From Kibdelosporangium sp. MJ126-NF4 (GTDB lineage Bacteria; Actinomycetota; Actinomycetes; Mycobacteriales; Pseudonocardiaceae): a stretch of DNA of 64,000 nt. The stretch covers positions 310,001-374,000 of the forward strand of contig NZ_CDME01000002.1 in NCBI RefSeq assembly GCF_000826545.1, written 5' to 3'. Shown in pieces: positions 25,617-33,749 of the stretch. Each line of letters begins with the position of its first letter. The stretch's first letter is position 1. The position numbers were made by a program, and so were the translations under genes. The notes beneath the pieces are model-generated. The model saw only the letters and a program-made list of their open reading frames with translations, had not been told where the DNA came from and did not search any database.

Positions 25617-26392
25617 ACGCCGCATCGAACGCCGTCGAACTCTTCACCGAGCTGTGGCGTCGGCCTGACATCGACGCAGTCGACGCGCGTTACGTCGAGA
25701 TGTTCAGCATGATCGTCGTCAGGCTGGTGACGGATATCGGTGTCCGGCCTTGGGTTTCCCTGGTGTACGCGGTCAACGCGTCCACGGGAGCGGGGAGGGA
25801 GGCTTCCCTCGGCGGTGATGGCGAGGTTCGGCGCTACGGCCCTGTGCACTCACCGGGAAGCATTCCCGACGCCGAATGGCCACGTGCGGTCGACGTGGTG
25901 GCCGCCCTCGCGCGAGCCTACGGCTTCGGCCCACCGGTGGCTGTCGTGGACCGCCAGAGCGATCATGAGGTGTCCTTCCCCGGTGAGTATGGCGGTGAGC
26001 TGTTGTTCGGCACCGCGGTCAACACGACGCTCAGCCTCCGCACCGGCTGCCACCTCACTCGCGAGGCCCATCTGCGTGGCCCGTCGCATGTCGAGGAGTA
26101 CCCGGAGCCCGTCGAGGTCGCGCCCGAGCCGGTCAGGCCAGTGCCCGAGCCGGTCAGGCCAGCAGCACCCGCGGTGCGGCCGGTGCGTGAGGTCATGGAC
26201 GAGGACTTCGACAACTTGAGCTTCATCCGTCCGGCGGACGGACGGCGCCGGGCGCGTAAGCCGTGGCAGGCACCGCCTGATCAACCAGCGCACGCGACAG
26301 AACCACCCAAGTCGACACGACGTCGCCCGCGCACGGACTTCGAGGACGAGGACTTCGACCAGCGGAACTTCATCCGCCCGGCAGACAGTTGA
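25613..26392 (+). CDS. Unknown protein with duplicated EDFDxxxFIRPAD motif
   Basis: A 259-residue protein that starts with GTG overlapping the DUF1023 stop. Residues 1-155 form a compact domain of mixed beta and alpha character. A Pro/Glu/Val-rich linker follows (repeated PEPVRPVPEPVRP). The C-terminal third has two copies of a short acidic-aromatic motif, EDFDNLSFIRPADG and EDFDQRNFIRPADS, separated by about 40 residues. The family is not recognised. By position it could be a chaperone, inhibitor or anchor for the hydrolase upstream. Confidence 0.6.
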   Translation: MNAASNAVELFTELWRRPDIDAVDARYVEMFSMIVVRLVTDIGVRPWVSLVYAVNASTGAGREASLGGDGEVRRYGPVHSPGSIPDAEWPRAVDVVAALARAYGFGPPVAVVDRQSDHEVSFPGEYGGELLFGTAVNTTLSLRTGCHLTREAHLRGPSHVEEYPEPVEVAPEPVRPVPEPVRPAAPAVRPVREVMDEDFDNLSFIRPADGRRRARKPWQAPPDQPAHATEPPKSTRRRPRTDFEDEDFDQRNFIRPADS

Positions 26393-26512
26393 GCCGCGTC
26401 ACGTGCCGCAGGGCAGGGGCGGGTCCTCGCGTCCTGGCCCTGACCGGCGGGCTGAAGGTGGATCAGCCAACCGGCGTTCGGACTGGTCAGGCGGGTCGGG
26501 CATGATGTGGCC

Positions 26513-26851
26513 ATGAAGTATGTGCTGCTCATCTGTGACGATGAGAAGGTGTCGCCGTCCATGGAGGAGATTGCGGCAGACCCGGCGTTCGACGCGTATG
26601 ACGTGGAACTGGATCGGCGGGGCGCCAGTGTCATCAGTGGTGCGCGGCTGCGTCCGGTGGCGGATGCGACGACAGTCCGTTTCCGTGATGGGGAGACGCT
26701 GGTGTCCGACGGTCCGTTCGCGGAGACCAAGGATTTCATCGGCGGGATCAACATCATCGAGTGTGCCGATCTGGACGAGGCGATCGCGATCGCGGCACGG
26801 CATCCCTATGCGAGTCGGGGTTGTGTCGAAGTCCGCCCCGTGTGGGAATGA
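26513..26851 (+). CDS. DGPF-domain (YCII-related) protein, partner of ECF sigma factor
   Basis: A 112-residue dimeric alpha-beta barrel protein. The signature [19 protein letters not shown] gives the DGPF domain its name. In actinomycetes such genes sit beside ECF42-type sigma factors, as here, where ATGA joins the two genes. The role of DGPF proteins in the sigma pathway is not settled. ATG 26513 is preferred; GTG 26507 would add two residues. Confidence 0.82.
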   Translation: MKYVLLICDDEKVSPSMEEIAADPAFDAYDVELDRRGASVISGARLRPVADATTVRFRDGETLVSDGPFAETKDFIGGINIIECADLDEAIAIAARHPYASRGCVEVRPVWE

Positions 26852-28113
26852 CCGCGCCGGAGGCCGTTCGTGCCGCGGTCGATGCGGCGTATCGGAACGA
26901 GTGGGGCCAAGTGGTCGCCACGCTGATCGGCTTGACCGGGGACTGGGACCTGGCGGAGGACTGCGTGCAGGACGCGTTCGCCGCCGCGTTGGCGACGTGG
27001 CCGCGTGATGGAGTTCCGGCTCGTCCGGGTGCGTGGCTGACGACGACGGCACGTCACCGGGCGACCGATCGGCTGCGGCGTGCCGCGGCGGGCGCGGCGA
27101 AGGTGCGGCAGCTTGCTGTGCTGGAGCGGGATCCGATCGTGGGGGAGGACCGCGCGGAGATCCCTGACGAGCGGTTGCGACTGATCTTCACGTGCTGCCA
27201 TCCCGCGTTGCCGTTCCCTGCCCGCGTCGCCCTGACGCTCCGCACGCTGGCGGGGCTGAGCACGGGAGAGATCGCCAAGGCGTTCCTGACCGCCGAGCCG
27301 ACGATGGCGCAACGCCTGGTGCGCGCCAAGCGCAAGATCGTCGAGGCCGGGATACCGTACCGGGTTCCACCGGCGGAGCTCCTGCCACAGCGGCTGACAG
27401 CTGTCCTCGCGGTGCTGTACCTGATCTTCAACGAGGGCTACGACGAACAGGACGGTCCCAAAGGGAATGGGCCCAAAGGGAATGGACGCAAAGGGAATGG
27501 ACGCAGGGCACTGGCCGCTGAGGGAATCCACCTCGCCCGGATGCTGGTCCGGCTGATGCCGACCGAGCCTGAGGCGCGCGGCCTGTTGGCGTTGATGGTG
27601 CTGCTCGAGGCCCGCCGCGCGAGTCGTGTCGATGACGGCGTGCTGGTCACGTTGGAGAACCAGGACCGATCCCGGTGGGATCACACGCTGATCGCCGAAG
27701 GTGTTGCGACGCTGGACGAAGCCTTGGCCATGCGGCGCCCAGGGCCGTATCAGGTACAGGCCGCGATTGCCGCCTGTCACGCCACAGCGCCCGACGCCGC
27801 GGCGACCGACTGGCCGCAGATCGCCGCCCTCTATGCGGAGCTCATGCGGTTGGCGCCGTCTCCCGTGGTGGACCTCAACCGCGCCGTGGCGGTCGCGATG
27901 GCCGACGGCATCCCCGCCGGACTCGCCCTCGTCGACGAGCTCGCCGAGTCCGGCAAGCTCGATGGCTACTACCTGCTGCCCGCGACACGGGCCGATCTCC
28001 TCCGCCGGGACGGCCGCCTCGCCGAGGCCGCCATGTCCTATCAGGAGGCGCTGGGTCTGGCGCCGACCGACGCCGAACGCCGCTATCTGGCTGGCCGCCT
28101 TTCCGGGCTCTGA
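26848..28113 (+). CDS. ECF42-type RNA polymerase sigma factor with C-terminal TPR-like extension
   Basis: A 421-residue sigma factor. Sigma-2 is visible in [19 protein letters not shown], and sigma-4 in [18 protein letters not shown] and [11 protein letters not shown]. The long C-terminal extension begins at [10 protein letters not shown] and carries helical TPR-like repeats. This is the ECF42 layout, which replaces an anti-sigma factor. A Gly-Asn-Lys-rich insert (about residues 204-218) comes from a 15-bp tandem repeat and lies between the FNEGY motif and the next helix. ATG 26848 overlaps the DGPF gene stop. Confidence 0.86.
   Translation: MTAPEAVRAAVDAAYRNEWGQVVATLIGLTGDWDLAEDCVQDAFAAALATWPRDGVPARPGAWLTTTARHRATDRLRRAAAGAAKVRQLAVLERDPIVGEDRAEIPDERLRLIFTCCHPALPFPARVALTLRTLAGLSTGEIAKAFLTAEPTMAQRLVRAKRKIVEAGIPYRVPPAELLPQRLTAVLAVLYLIFNEGYDEQDGPKGNGPKGNGRKGNGRRALAAEGIHLARMLVRLMPTEPEARGLLALMVLLEARRASRVDDGVLVTLENQDRSRWDHTLIAEGVATLDEALAMRRPGPYQVQAAIAACHATAPDAAATDWPQIAALYAELMRLAPSPVVDLNRAVAVAMADGIPAGLALVDELAESGKLDGYYLLPATRADLLRRDGRLAEAAMSYQEALGLAPTDAERRYLAGRLSGL
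27457..27501 (+). repeat. Three tandem 15-bp repeats inside the sigma factor gene
   Basis: Units CCCAAAGGGAATGGG (27457-27471), CCCAAAGGGAATGGA (27472-27486) and CGCAAAGGGAATGGA (27487-27501) follow each other. Each is five codons, so copy-number change would keep the frame and lengthen or shorten a KGNG-type linker. This low-complexity segment is absent from the sigma factors of this group as I know them. Confidence 0.85.
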
Positions 28114-28150
28114 CCAGCGCAAACATATTTTTCAAGATTTTCCCGGTCGA

Positions 28151-28177
28151 TGTCGATCCCGGGCTGTCTCCTTCGTC
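28151..28177 (+). promoter_or_regulatory. Candidate ECF-type promoter of the SRPBCC gene
   Basis: TGTCGA at 28151-28156 is followed, after 17 bases, by CGTC at 28174-28177. This fits an ECF -35/-10 pair and resembles the TGTCGA...CGTC pattern I recall for ECF42. The SRPBCC start is 37 bases downstream. The sigma gene ends only 38 bases upstream, so the factor may drive its own neighbour. Confidence 0.45.
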
Positions 28178-28213
28178 GGTGGGGCGAAACCACCGAAGAG
28201 AGAGGCAAGGACG

Positions 28214-28702
28214 ATGTCGGACACCCAGTACCTGACCGCCACCATGACCACCGACCGGACGCCGGAGCAGGTCTTCGAGGCCATCACCGACGTCCGCGGC
28301 TGGTGGAGCGAGAACCTCATCGGCCACTCCGCCGCCCTGCACGACGAGTTCGTCTTCACCGACGACACCGAATACGCCGGTGAGACCGCCCGGTCCAAGG
28401 AGGGCTTCCGGTTCGTCCGGTTCCAGCTCACCGAGGTCGTGCCCGGTCGACGGATGGTCTGGCACGTCGTGGACTCCGTCTCCACCGACGACAGTGACGA
28501 GTGGACAGACACCACCGTCATCTTCGACATCACCACCGACGCGCAGGGCACGACGCTGCGTTTCACCCACGAAGGCCTCACCGCGGCGGAATCCGCCTGC
28601 TTCGAAGCGTGCTCACGCGCCTGGACCTTCTTCATCACCGAGAGCCTGCCGAAGCTGATGACCACCGGTGTCGGCCAGCCCATCGCGGGCTACCGCCGGT
28701 GA
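28214..28702 (+). CDS. SRPBCC (AHSA1/START-like) family protein
   Basis: A 162-residue single-domain protein. TPEQVFEAITDVRGWWSENLIG is the start of the AHSA1-type fold, and WTDTTVIFDITTDAQGTTLRFTHEGL is the helix-grip beta-sheet. Members bind lipids or aromatic ligands or assist Hsp90. The start is ATG 28214 with GAGAGGCAAGG before it. It follows the ECF sigma factor closely and has a candidate ECF promoter of its own, so it is probably a target. Confidence 0.8.
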   Translation: MSDTQYLTATMTTDRTPEQVFEAITDVRGWWSENLIGHSAALHDEFVFTDDTEYAGETARSKEGFRFVRFQLTEVVPGRRMVWHVVDSVSTDDSDEWTDTTVIFDITTDAQGTTLRFTHEGLTAAESACFEACSRAWTFFITESLPKLMTTGVGQPIAGYRR

Positions 28703-28731
28703 ACCGCCGCGAGTTGAAGGACACCGAACCC

Positions 28732-30114
28732 ATGTCTGCCGTGGAAAGCACCGCGGAAACCAAGGCACGCCCTCGCCACGGGATCGTGCTGGTACTGGCG
28801 TGCGCCGCGATCTCGATGGTGAGCCTGGACATCGCCATCGTGAACGTGGCCCTGCCGTCGATCCAGCGAGAACTCGGCGTCAGCCAGGGCAGTCTGCAGT
28901 GGATTGTCGTCGCCTACGGCCTCCTGCTCGGCGGATTCCTCCTCGTCGGTGGCCGGATGACCGACCTGTTGGGACGACGTCGTGTCCTGCTCGCAGGCCT
29001 CGGCCTGTTCACTGCCGCTTCGCTGGTGGCGGGCGTGTCGCAGCACGTAGGCGTGCTGATCGCGGCCCGTGGGCTCCAGGGGTTGGGCGGCGCGCTCATC
29101 GCACCGTCAGCCTTGTCGCTGCTGGCCGTCACCTTCAGCGAAGGGCCGGAACGCAATCGGGCTTTCGGCATCCTCGGAGCCGTCGGCAGCGTCGCCGGAA
29201 CGACCGGAGTTGTCGCGAGTGGTCTCATTGCCGCCGGTCCGGGCTGGCGGTGGGCGTTCTTCATCAACGTTCCCGTAGGACTCGTGCTCATCGCACTCGC
29301 CACCATCGGTCTTGCGGCCGACAAGCCCCGTGCCCGTTCCGGGCGGCTCGACGTCGTGGCGGCGAGCACGGTGACCGGCGGACTGCTGGCATTCGTCTAC
29401 GCACTCCACCATGCCTCCACGCACGGATGGACCTCCGTCGGCACACTGGCGTGGTTCATCGCGGCGGGCGTGCTGGTGGCTGTGTTCGTCTGGCTCGAGA
29501 AGCGTTCACCGGCCCCGCTCGTGCCGGGCAAGTTGCTGAGGAATCGCACGCTCGTCGCGGCGAACGTCACCGCGTTGCTCATGTCCGGCTCGTTCTTCGC
29601 GTTCATCTTCCTCGGATCGCTGCTGATGCAACAGGAACTCGGCTACTCGCCGACGCAGACCGGTCTGGCGTGGTTCGCGACGACAGCGGTCGTCTTCGTG
29701 TCAGCGACCGCCGCGGGCCGCTTCGCAGCCACCGTGGGCGTCCGGCGCCTGCTGGTGATCGGCCTGGCGATCGGGACGGTCGGAGTGGTGTGGCTTACGC
29801 GGGTCCCTGCCGACGCCGACTACCTCACCGATCTGCTTCCGTCGTTCCTGCTCGTCGGACTCGGCTTCGGGCTCTGCGGGCCCCCGCTGCAGATCGGCGC
29901 GCTGTCCGGCGTCGCGGAATCGGACTCAGGAGTCGCTTCGGGCCTGATCGAGACGATGCGTGAGATCGGCGGCGCGGCGGGCGTCGCGGCTGTGTCCACT
30001 GTCCTCGTGGCCGGAACCGGCCTCGGCGGCTTCCACATCGCCTTCGTCGCTGTCGGCGTCCTCGTCGGTCTCGGAGCTGTCACCGCGGCGATCGGAATCC
30101 GGCGTGCTGCGTAG
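28732..30114 (+). CDS. MFS drug:proton antiporter (DHA2/EmrB-QacA type)
   Basis: A 460-residue transporter with many hydrophobic helices. DIAIVNVALPSIQRELG is motif D1 of drug efflux families, GGRMTDLLGRRRVL is motif A, and RGLQGLGGALIAPSALSL is motif B. About 12-14 helices are visible. It exports small hydrophobic or cationic drugs with protons. ATG 28732 has GAAGGA 11 bases upstream; GTG 28699, overlapping the SRPBCC stop, is possible. It may be the last gene of the sigma-factor transcript. Confidence 0.86.
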   Translation: MSAVESTAETKARPRHGIVLVLACAAISMVSLDIAIVNVALPSIQRELGVSQGSLQWIVVAYGLLLGGFLLVGGRMTDLLGRRRVLLAGLGLFTAASLVAGVSQHVGVLIAARGLQGLGGALIAPSALSLLAVTFSEGPERNRAFGILGAVGSVAGTTGVVASGLIAAGPGWRWAFFINVPVGLVLIALATIGLAADKPRARSGRLDVVAASTVTGGLLAFVYALHHASTHGWTSVGTLAWFIAAGVLVAVFVWLEKRSPAPLVPGKLLRNRTLVAANVTALLMSGSFFAFIFLGSLLMQQELGYSPTQTGLAWFATTAVVFVSATAAGRFAATVGVRRLLVIGLAIGTVGVVWLTRVPADADYLTDLLPSFLLVGLGFGLCGPPLQIGALSGVAESDSGVASGLIETMREIGGAAGVAAVSTVLVAGTGLGGFHIAFVAVGVLVGLGAVTAAIGIRRAA

Positions 30115-30176
30115 TTCACCCCCGAACTGGTCGAACCATCGAGATCTGTTCACCGCGGCCGGTAAAGTGCGGCGCC

Positions 30177-30743
30177 GTGGAGACAGCGCGCGTCGAAGAT
30201 CGGCAGTCCGGGCGTTTCGCGGAGGTGCCGCGGCCGTTGGCGGAGTACCTGTTGCCCGGAGACCTGGTCGACTTGGAGCAGTCGGTCCGGGCCTCGTTCA
30301 ACATCATGAAGCACGACGAGTCGGAACTGGCCCTCGACTGCGTCGCCGTTGGTGACCCGACCAAGCTGATGTACGGGTTGTTGTGGCTGACCACGTTGTG
30401 GAGTTCGTTGTCCGCGGCCAGGATCGGGGTCACCGTCCCGCAGTTCACCTCGGCGCTGGGTTATCGCGGACTGCGGTTCGACCTTTCCGGTGAGAGTGAG
30501 CAGAGTTGGGCCACTGGCGAGCAGGCTCTGCGGCGGGGCGTGCTCGCGGTGGCGACGAGCGTCGAGGACACCCATGAGTGTCTGCGTGTCTATGGTCGGC
30601 TCGATCCGGGCTTGGCAAGGTTGCGCTGGATCATGGTGGCGATCATGGACGGCCTGACCCAGGACATGGAGCGCAACGGGCTGTCGCCGTGGGGCGCGGC
30701 GGAGCACATCGTCCGAGGGGCTGGCTGGGCAGAACTCAAATAG
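30177..30743 (+). CDS. Protein of unknown function
   Basis: A 188-residue protein with a GTG start and GGTAAAG upstream. It is soluble, with no signal peptide or clear motif. Two hydrophobic patches (KLMYGLLWLTTLWSSLSAARI and ARLRWIMVAIMDGL) look like buried helices rather than membrane spans. Codon use matches its neighbours, so it is probably a real gene. I do not recognise the family. Confidence 0.6.
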   Translation: METARVEDRQSGRFAEVPRPLAEYLLPGDLVDLEQSVRASFNIMKHDESELALDCVAVGDPTKLMYGLLWLTTLWSSLSAARIGVTVPQFTSALGYRGLRFDLSGESEQSWATGEQALRRGVLAVATSVEDTHECLRVYGRLDPGLARLRWIMVAIMDGLTQDMERNGLSPWGAAEHIVRGAGWAELK

Positions 30744-30853
30744 CCCGGCACAGCACTCCCAGCAGGCACTACGTCCGTTGCTTCCGGTGACGCCTACCGC
30801 CCGGTAACATGACCGGAACTGGTCCCCCTGCGACCTATGAGGTGTACGACGAC

Positions 30854-31714
30854 GTGCAGACTCGAAGCCTGTTCACCCTGATCACGTTGACGATCGCCGC
30901 ACTTGTCAGTCCGGCACAAGCTCAGGCGGCCGACAATCCCTACGAACGCGGTCCCGCTCCGACCGTCGCCAGTATCGAGGCGTCCCGCGGACCGTTCGCC
31001 ATCGCGCAGACCACCGTGGCGGCGAGTGCCGTCCGCGGATTCGGCGGCGGCACGATCTACTACCCGACATCCACCAGTGAGGGCACTTTCGGTGCCGTCG
31101 CGATCTCGCCGGGATTCACCGCACGCCAATCCAGCATCGCCTGGTACGGCCCACGGCTGGCCTCTCAGGGTTTCGTGGTGATCACCATCGACACCTTGTC
31201 CACACTGGACCAGCCTGACCAGCGTGGCGCCCAACTCCTTGCGGCAGTGGACTACCTGGTGCAAACCAGTTCCGTCCGCGAGCGGATCGACGGCACTCGG
31301 CTCGGCGTGATGGGCCACTCGATGGGCGGCGGTGGCGCCCTGCGAGCCGCTGCCACTCGGCCGTCTGTTCAGGCGGCCATCCCTCTCACCGGGTGGCACA
31401 CAACGAAGAACTGGTCGTCAGTGCAGGTTCCGACGCTCGTCGTCGGTGCCGAGAACGACACAGTGGCGCCGGTCGGCGATCACTCCGAGCCGTTCTACCA
31501 GAACCTCTCGTCCGCACCGGACAAGGCTTACCTGGAGCTCAACAACGCCAGCCACTCCGCGCCGACATCCGCCAACACCACCATCGCGAAGTACAGCATC
31601 TCGTGGTTGAAGCGGTTCATCGACAACGACACCCGCTACGAGCAGTTCCTCTGCCCACCACCGCCACCGAGTTCACTGATCGAGGAGTACCGCCATACGT
31701 GCCCGCACTCCTGA
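30854..31714 (+). CDS. Secreted cutinase / polyester (PET) hydrolase-type esterase
   Basis: A 286-residue precursor. Residues 1-25 are a Sec signal peptide ending in AQAQA, and mature sequence starts near ADNPYERGP. The alpha/beta hydrolase core matches actinomycete cutinases such as TfCut2 and LCC. The nucleophile is Ser156 in GHSMGGGG, with Met157, the acid Asp202 in GAENDTVAP and the base His234 in NNASHSAP. Trp181 in PLTGWH is the wobbling tryptophan next to the active site. C267 and C283 would make the C-terminal disulfide. The oxyanion aromatic residue is Phe88 rather than the usual Tyr. GTG 30854 was chosen because GAGG lies upstream and it starts the signal peptide. Confidence 0.9.
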   Translation: MQTRSLFTLITLTIAALVSPAQAQAADNPYERGPAPTVASIEASRGPFAIAQTTVAASAVRGFGGGTIYYPTSTSEGTFGAVAISPGFTARQSSIAWYGPRLASQGFVVITIDTLSTLDQPDQRGAQLLAAVDYLVQTSSVRERIDGTRLGVMGHSMGGGGALRAAATRPSVQAAIPLTGWHTTKNWSSVQVPTLVVGAENDTVAPVGDHSEPFYQNLSSAPDKAYLELNNASHSAPTSANTTIAKYSISWLKRFIDNDTRYEQFLCPPPPPSSLIEEYRHTCPHS

Positions 31715-31804
31715 ACCGCTGGGCCCGGTGACCTGCGTGCCGCATGTCTCGTGCGACGCGCAGGTCACCGCCCTGGCCAATCGGCACCGCGGGAGTTGCC
31801 GGAG

Positions 31805-32152
31805 TCAGTCGCTGGGAACGAGGCGCAGGCCTACCGTGTAAGGCAAGTACCCGCGTCTCTGGTAGAAGTTCACGGCCGTGGTGTTCGACGCGTAGGCCTG
31901 CACCCGGATCTCGTTGACGTTGTGCTCTTGGGCCCAGGAAAGGAAAGCCTCGTGCAGTGCCGTGCCCACTCCGGCGCCCCGTGCGAACTCGAGCACGTAC
32001 GTGCTTTCCAACGTGGCAGTGACTGCGATCGGGCGTAGCTCATCGGGCGAACCGAGCCTGCCAATGAGGTGTCCATGCACCGACTCACCACCGGCGAGCA
32101 GGCACATGCAGCGCGGGTCACTGGTGAAGGCATCCAGTTCCGTACGGGCGAA
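31805..32152 (-). pseudogene. GNAT acetyltransferase, N-terminally truncated
   Basis: The region encodes the C-terminal two thirds of a GNAT N-acetyltransferase. The acetyl-CoA loop is ARGAGVGTALHEAFLSWA, and ASNTTAVNFYQRRGY is the terminal helix and strand. The first ~45 residues of the fold are missing. In the same frame an amber stop at 32153-32155 ends the upstream MerR gene and is followed at once by FARTELDAFTSDPRC, which reads like GNAT sequence without a start. The only ATG is at 32107, inside the fold. A deletion joining the MerR and GNAT genes explains this best. Confidence 0.5.
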
Positions 32153-32698
32153 CTACGCGTGTGGTGGCGGGCTGTCGCCCGATCCGCTTTTCGGGGAGCG
32201 TGCTGGCGATGCACCGGATGTCGGCCTGCGCAGGAGTTGAAGGCGCAAGCGGTGATCCCGCTCGTAGCTGCCGTCCATGATCTCGTCGGCCCGTGTCTGT
32301 AGGTGTTCGTGGTAGTCGGGACAGTCGGACAGTCGTGAGTGCTCGCACGAGAGGATGTGGGAGAGAAGGTCCTTGACGTGGACCATTTGCTCGATGAACT
32401 GGTCGAGCTCGACGACTCGGGCAGCGGCCACCCTTTTCGCATCCGCCATGGTGGCCGATGATTCGTTGAGCAACTCGGCTATTTCCTTGATCGCGAATCC
32501 GGCTTCCTGCCAGAAGTCGATGGTGGCCAGTTGGAGCAGCCCGTGCTCGTCGAAGATCCGTCGGCCACCCGACCGTCCCGCTGGTGTCAGCAGCCCCTGT
32601 CGTTCATAGAACCGCAGGGCCGATGTTTGCATCTTGGCCAACTCTGCCAGTTCACCGATGTCGAGCTGGATTCGCCGACTCTCCACGTCATCACTCAT
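32153..32698 (-). CDS. MerR family transcriptional regulator
   Basis: A 181-residue regulator. The winged helix is visible in IGELAELAKMQTSALRFYERQ and GGRRIFDEHGLLQLATIDFW, and the dimer coiled coil follows (about residues 85-120). CEHSRLSDCPDYH could hold a ligand or metal. The last ~30 residues (LRRPTSGASPARSPKSGSG) look like read-through into the neighbouring GNAT remnant. ATG 32698 was chosen because the reading above it lies in the promoter. It is divergent from an aldo-keto reductase with two operator-like repeats between them. Confidence 0.82.
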   Translation of the reverse strand: MSDDVESRRIQLDIGELAELAKMQTSALRFYERQGLLTPAGRSGGRRIFDEHGLLQLATIDFWQEAGFAIKEIAELLNESSATMADAKRVAAARVVELDQFIEQMVHVKDLLSHILSCEHSRLSDCPDYHEHLQTRADEIMDGSYERDHRLRLQLLRRPTSGASPARSPKSGSGDSPPPHA

Positions 32699-32703
32699 CG
32701 TAG

Positions 32704-32769
32704 TTGAAGTGTAGTTCAAGGTGCCTCCGGCGACCAGCGGGTGCGGACTTGCGTTGAAGTGCGGTTCAA
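32704..32769. promoter_or_regulatory. Two MerR-type operators between merR-like and aldo-keto reductase genes
   Basis: TTGAA-N6-TTCAA occurs twice: at 32704-32719 with spacer GTGTAG, and at 32754-32769 with spacer GTGCGG. The second extends to GTTGAA/TTCAAC. The centres are 50 bases apart. One copy lies next to the MerR start and one next to the reductase promoter, as expected for autoregulation plus activation of the divergent gene. Confidence 0.65.
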
Positions 32770-32817
32770 CCTGGAAGCTGTGCTCCGTCGCAGCACAGTC
32801 CAACGGAAGGAACCAGG

Positions 32818-33720
32818 GTGCCCACGAACTCCCATGAACTCTCTGCTCGCCGAAGTGGAGTCCTTCGGATCGGCGGTGACCTGCCCGTCCATCGCCTTGG
32901 CTACGGTGCGATGCGGCTGACCGGACCAGGTATCTGGGGCGATCCGCTCGATCGGGACAATGCGATCGCGGTGTTGCGCCGCGCGGTCGGGTTGGGCGTG
33001 GACTTCATCGACACCGCAGAGGCATACGGCCCCTGGACGAACGAAGAGCTGATCAGGCAGGCCCTCCACCCGTACTCCGACGTGGTGATCGCCACAAAGG
33101 GAGGCGGCATCAGGCCGGGCCCGAACCAGTGGGAAGCGCTGGGCCGACCGGGGTTCATCCGGCAGGGAGTGGAGACCAGCCTGCGCAGGCTGGGCGTCGA
33201 GTGCATCGACCTTTACCAGTTGCACCGGATCGACCCCGAGGTACCGCTTGCGGACACGCTCGGGACGCTGAAGGAACTCCAGGAAGCCGGGAAGATCCGG
33301 CACATCGGCCTGTCCGAAGTGGATGTCGAGGACATCCGGAAAGCCCGCGAGACCGTGGACATCGTCTCGGTGCAGAACCGTTACGGTCTCGACTTCCGCG
33401 AATGGGAACACGTCATCGACTACTGCTGCCGCGAGGACATGACCTTCATCGCCTGGGGTCCGCTCGGCAGCGGAACCCGCGATCCTCTTGCGGCCATCGG
33501 GCAGGCCGAAGGTTTGGCGGACGTGTCGGCGACCCAAGTCGCGTTGGCCTGGTTGTTGCACAGGGCGCGGAACACGGTGGCCATTCCCGGTACCGCACGG
33601 CTGCGTCATCTGGAGGAGAACGTGGCTGCAGCGGGTCTGCGGCTGACCGATGAGCAGTTCGAACAGCTCAACGCCTCGGTGGTCACCAACTCGGCTGAGG
33701 GCATGCCGTCGCCGGAGTGA
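32818..33720 (+). CDS. Aldo/keto reductase
   Basis: A 300-residue NAD(P)H-dependent oxidoreductase of the (beta/alpha)8 type. FIDTAEAYG supplies the catalytic Asp and Tyr, IATKGG the Lys and QLHRID the His. AIPGTARLRHLEENVAA near the C-terminus is the usual cofactor region. It reduces carbonyls to alcohols; the substrate is unknown. GTG 32818 follows GGAAGG. The MerR regulator opposite and the twin operators suggest induction by a reactive carbonyl or drug. The next gene, an MFS pump, follows after 29 bases. Confidence 0.87.
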   Translation: MPTNSHELSARRSGVLRIGGDLPVHRLGYGAMRLTGPGIWGDPLDRDNAIAVLRRAVGLGVDFIDTAEAYGPWTNEELIRQALHPYSDVVIATKGGGIRPGPNQWEALGRPGFIRQGVETSLRRLGVECIDLYQLHRIDPEVPLADTLGTLKELQEAGKIRHIGLSEVDVEDIRKARETVDIVSVQNRYGLDFREWEHVIDYCCREDMTFIAWGPLGSGTRDPLAAIGQAEGLADVSATQVALAWLLHRARNTVAIPGTARLRHLEENVAAAGLRLTDEQFEQLNASVVTNSAEGMPSPE

Positions 33721-33749
33721 GTCCGTCCGTCAGAAGGGGGGAGATCGTC

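Noticed and set aside
23832..25625. A 597-codon open frame antisense to the DUF1023 hydrolase
   Set aside because: Longer than the real gene but without motifs, and of shadow-like composition (Val/Arg/His/Asp). The plus strand has GHSYGS and gene coupling.
26824..26850. TGTCGA inside the end of the DGPF gene as a promoter of the sigma gene
   Set aside because: No CGTC-like -10 at 16-17 bases, and the sigma start overlaps the DGPF stop, so a separate promoter is not needed.
31715..31804. Separate GNAT gene starting further upstream than the MerR stop
   Set aside because: The frame upstream of 32153 is the MerR coding sequence, and no start codon lies between that stop and ATG 32107.
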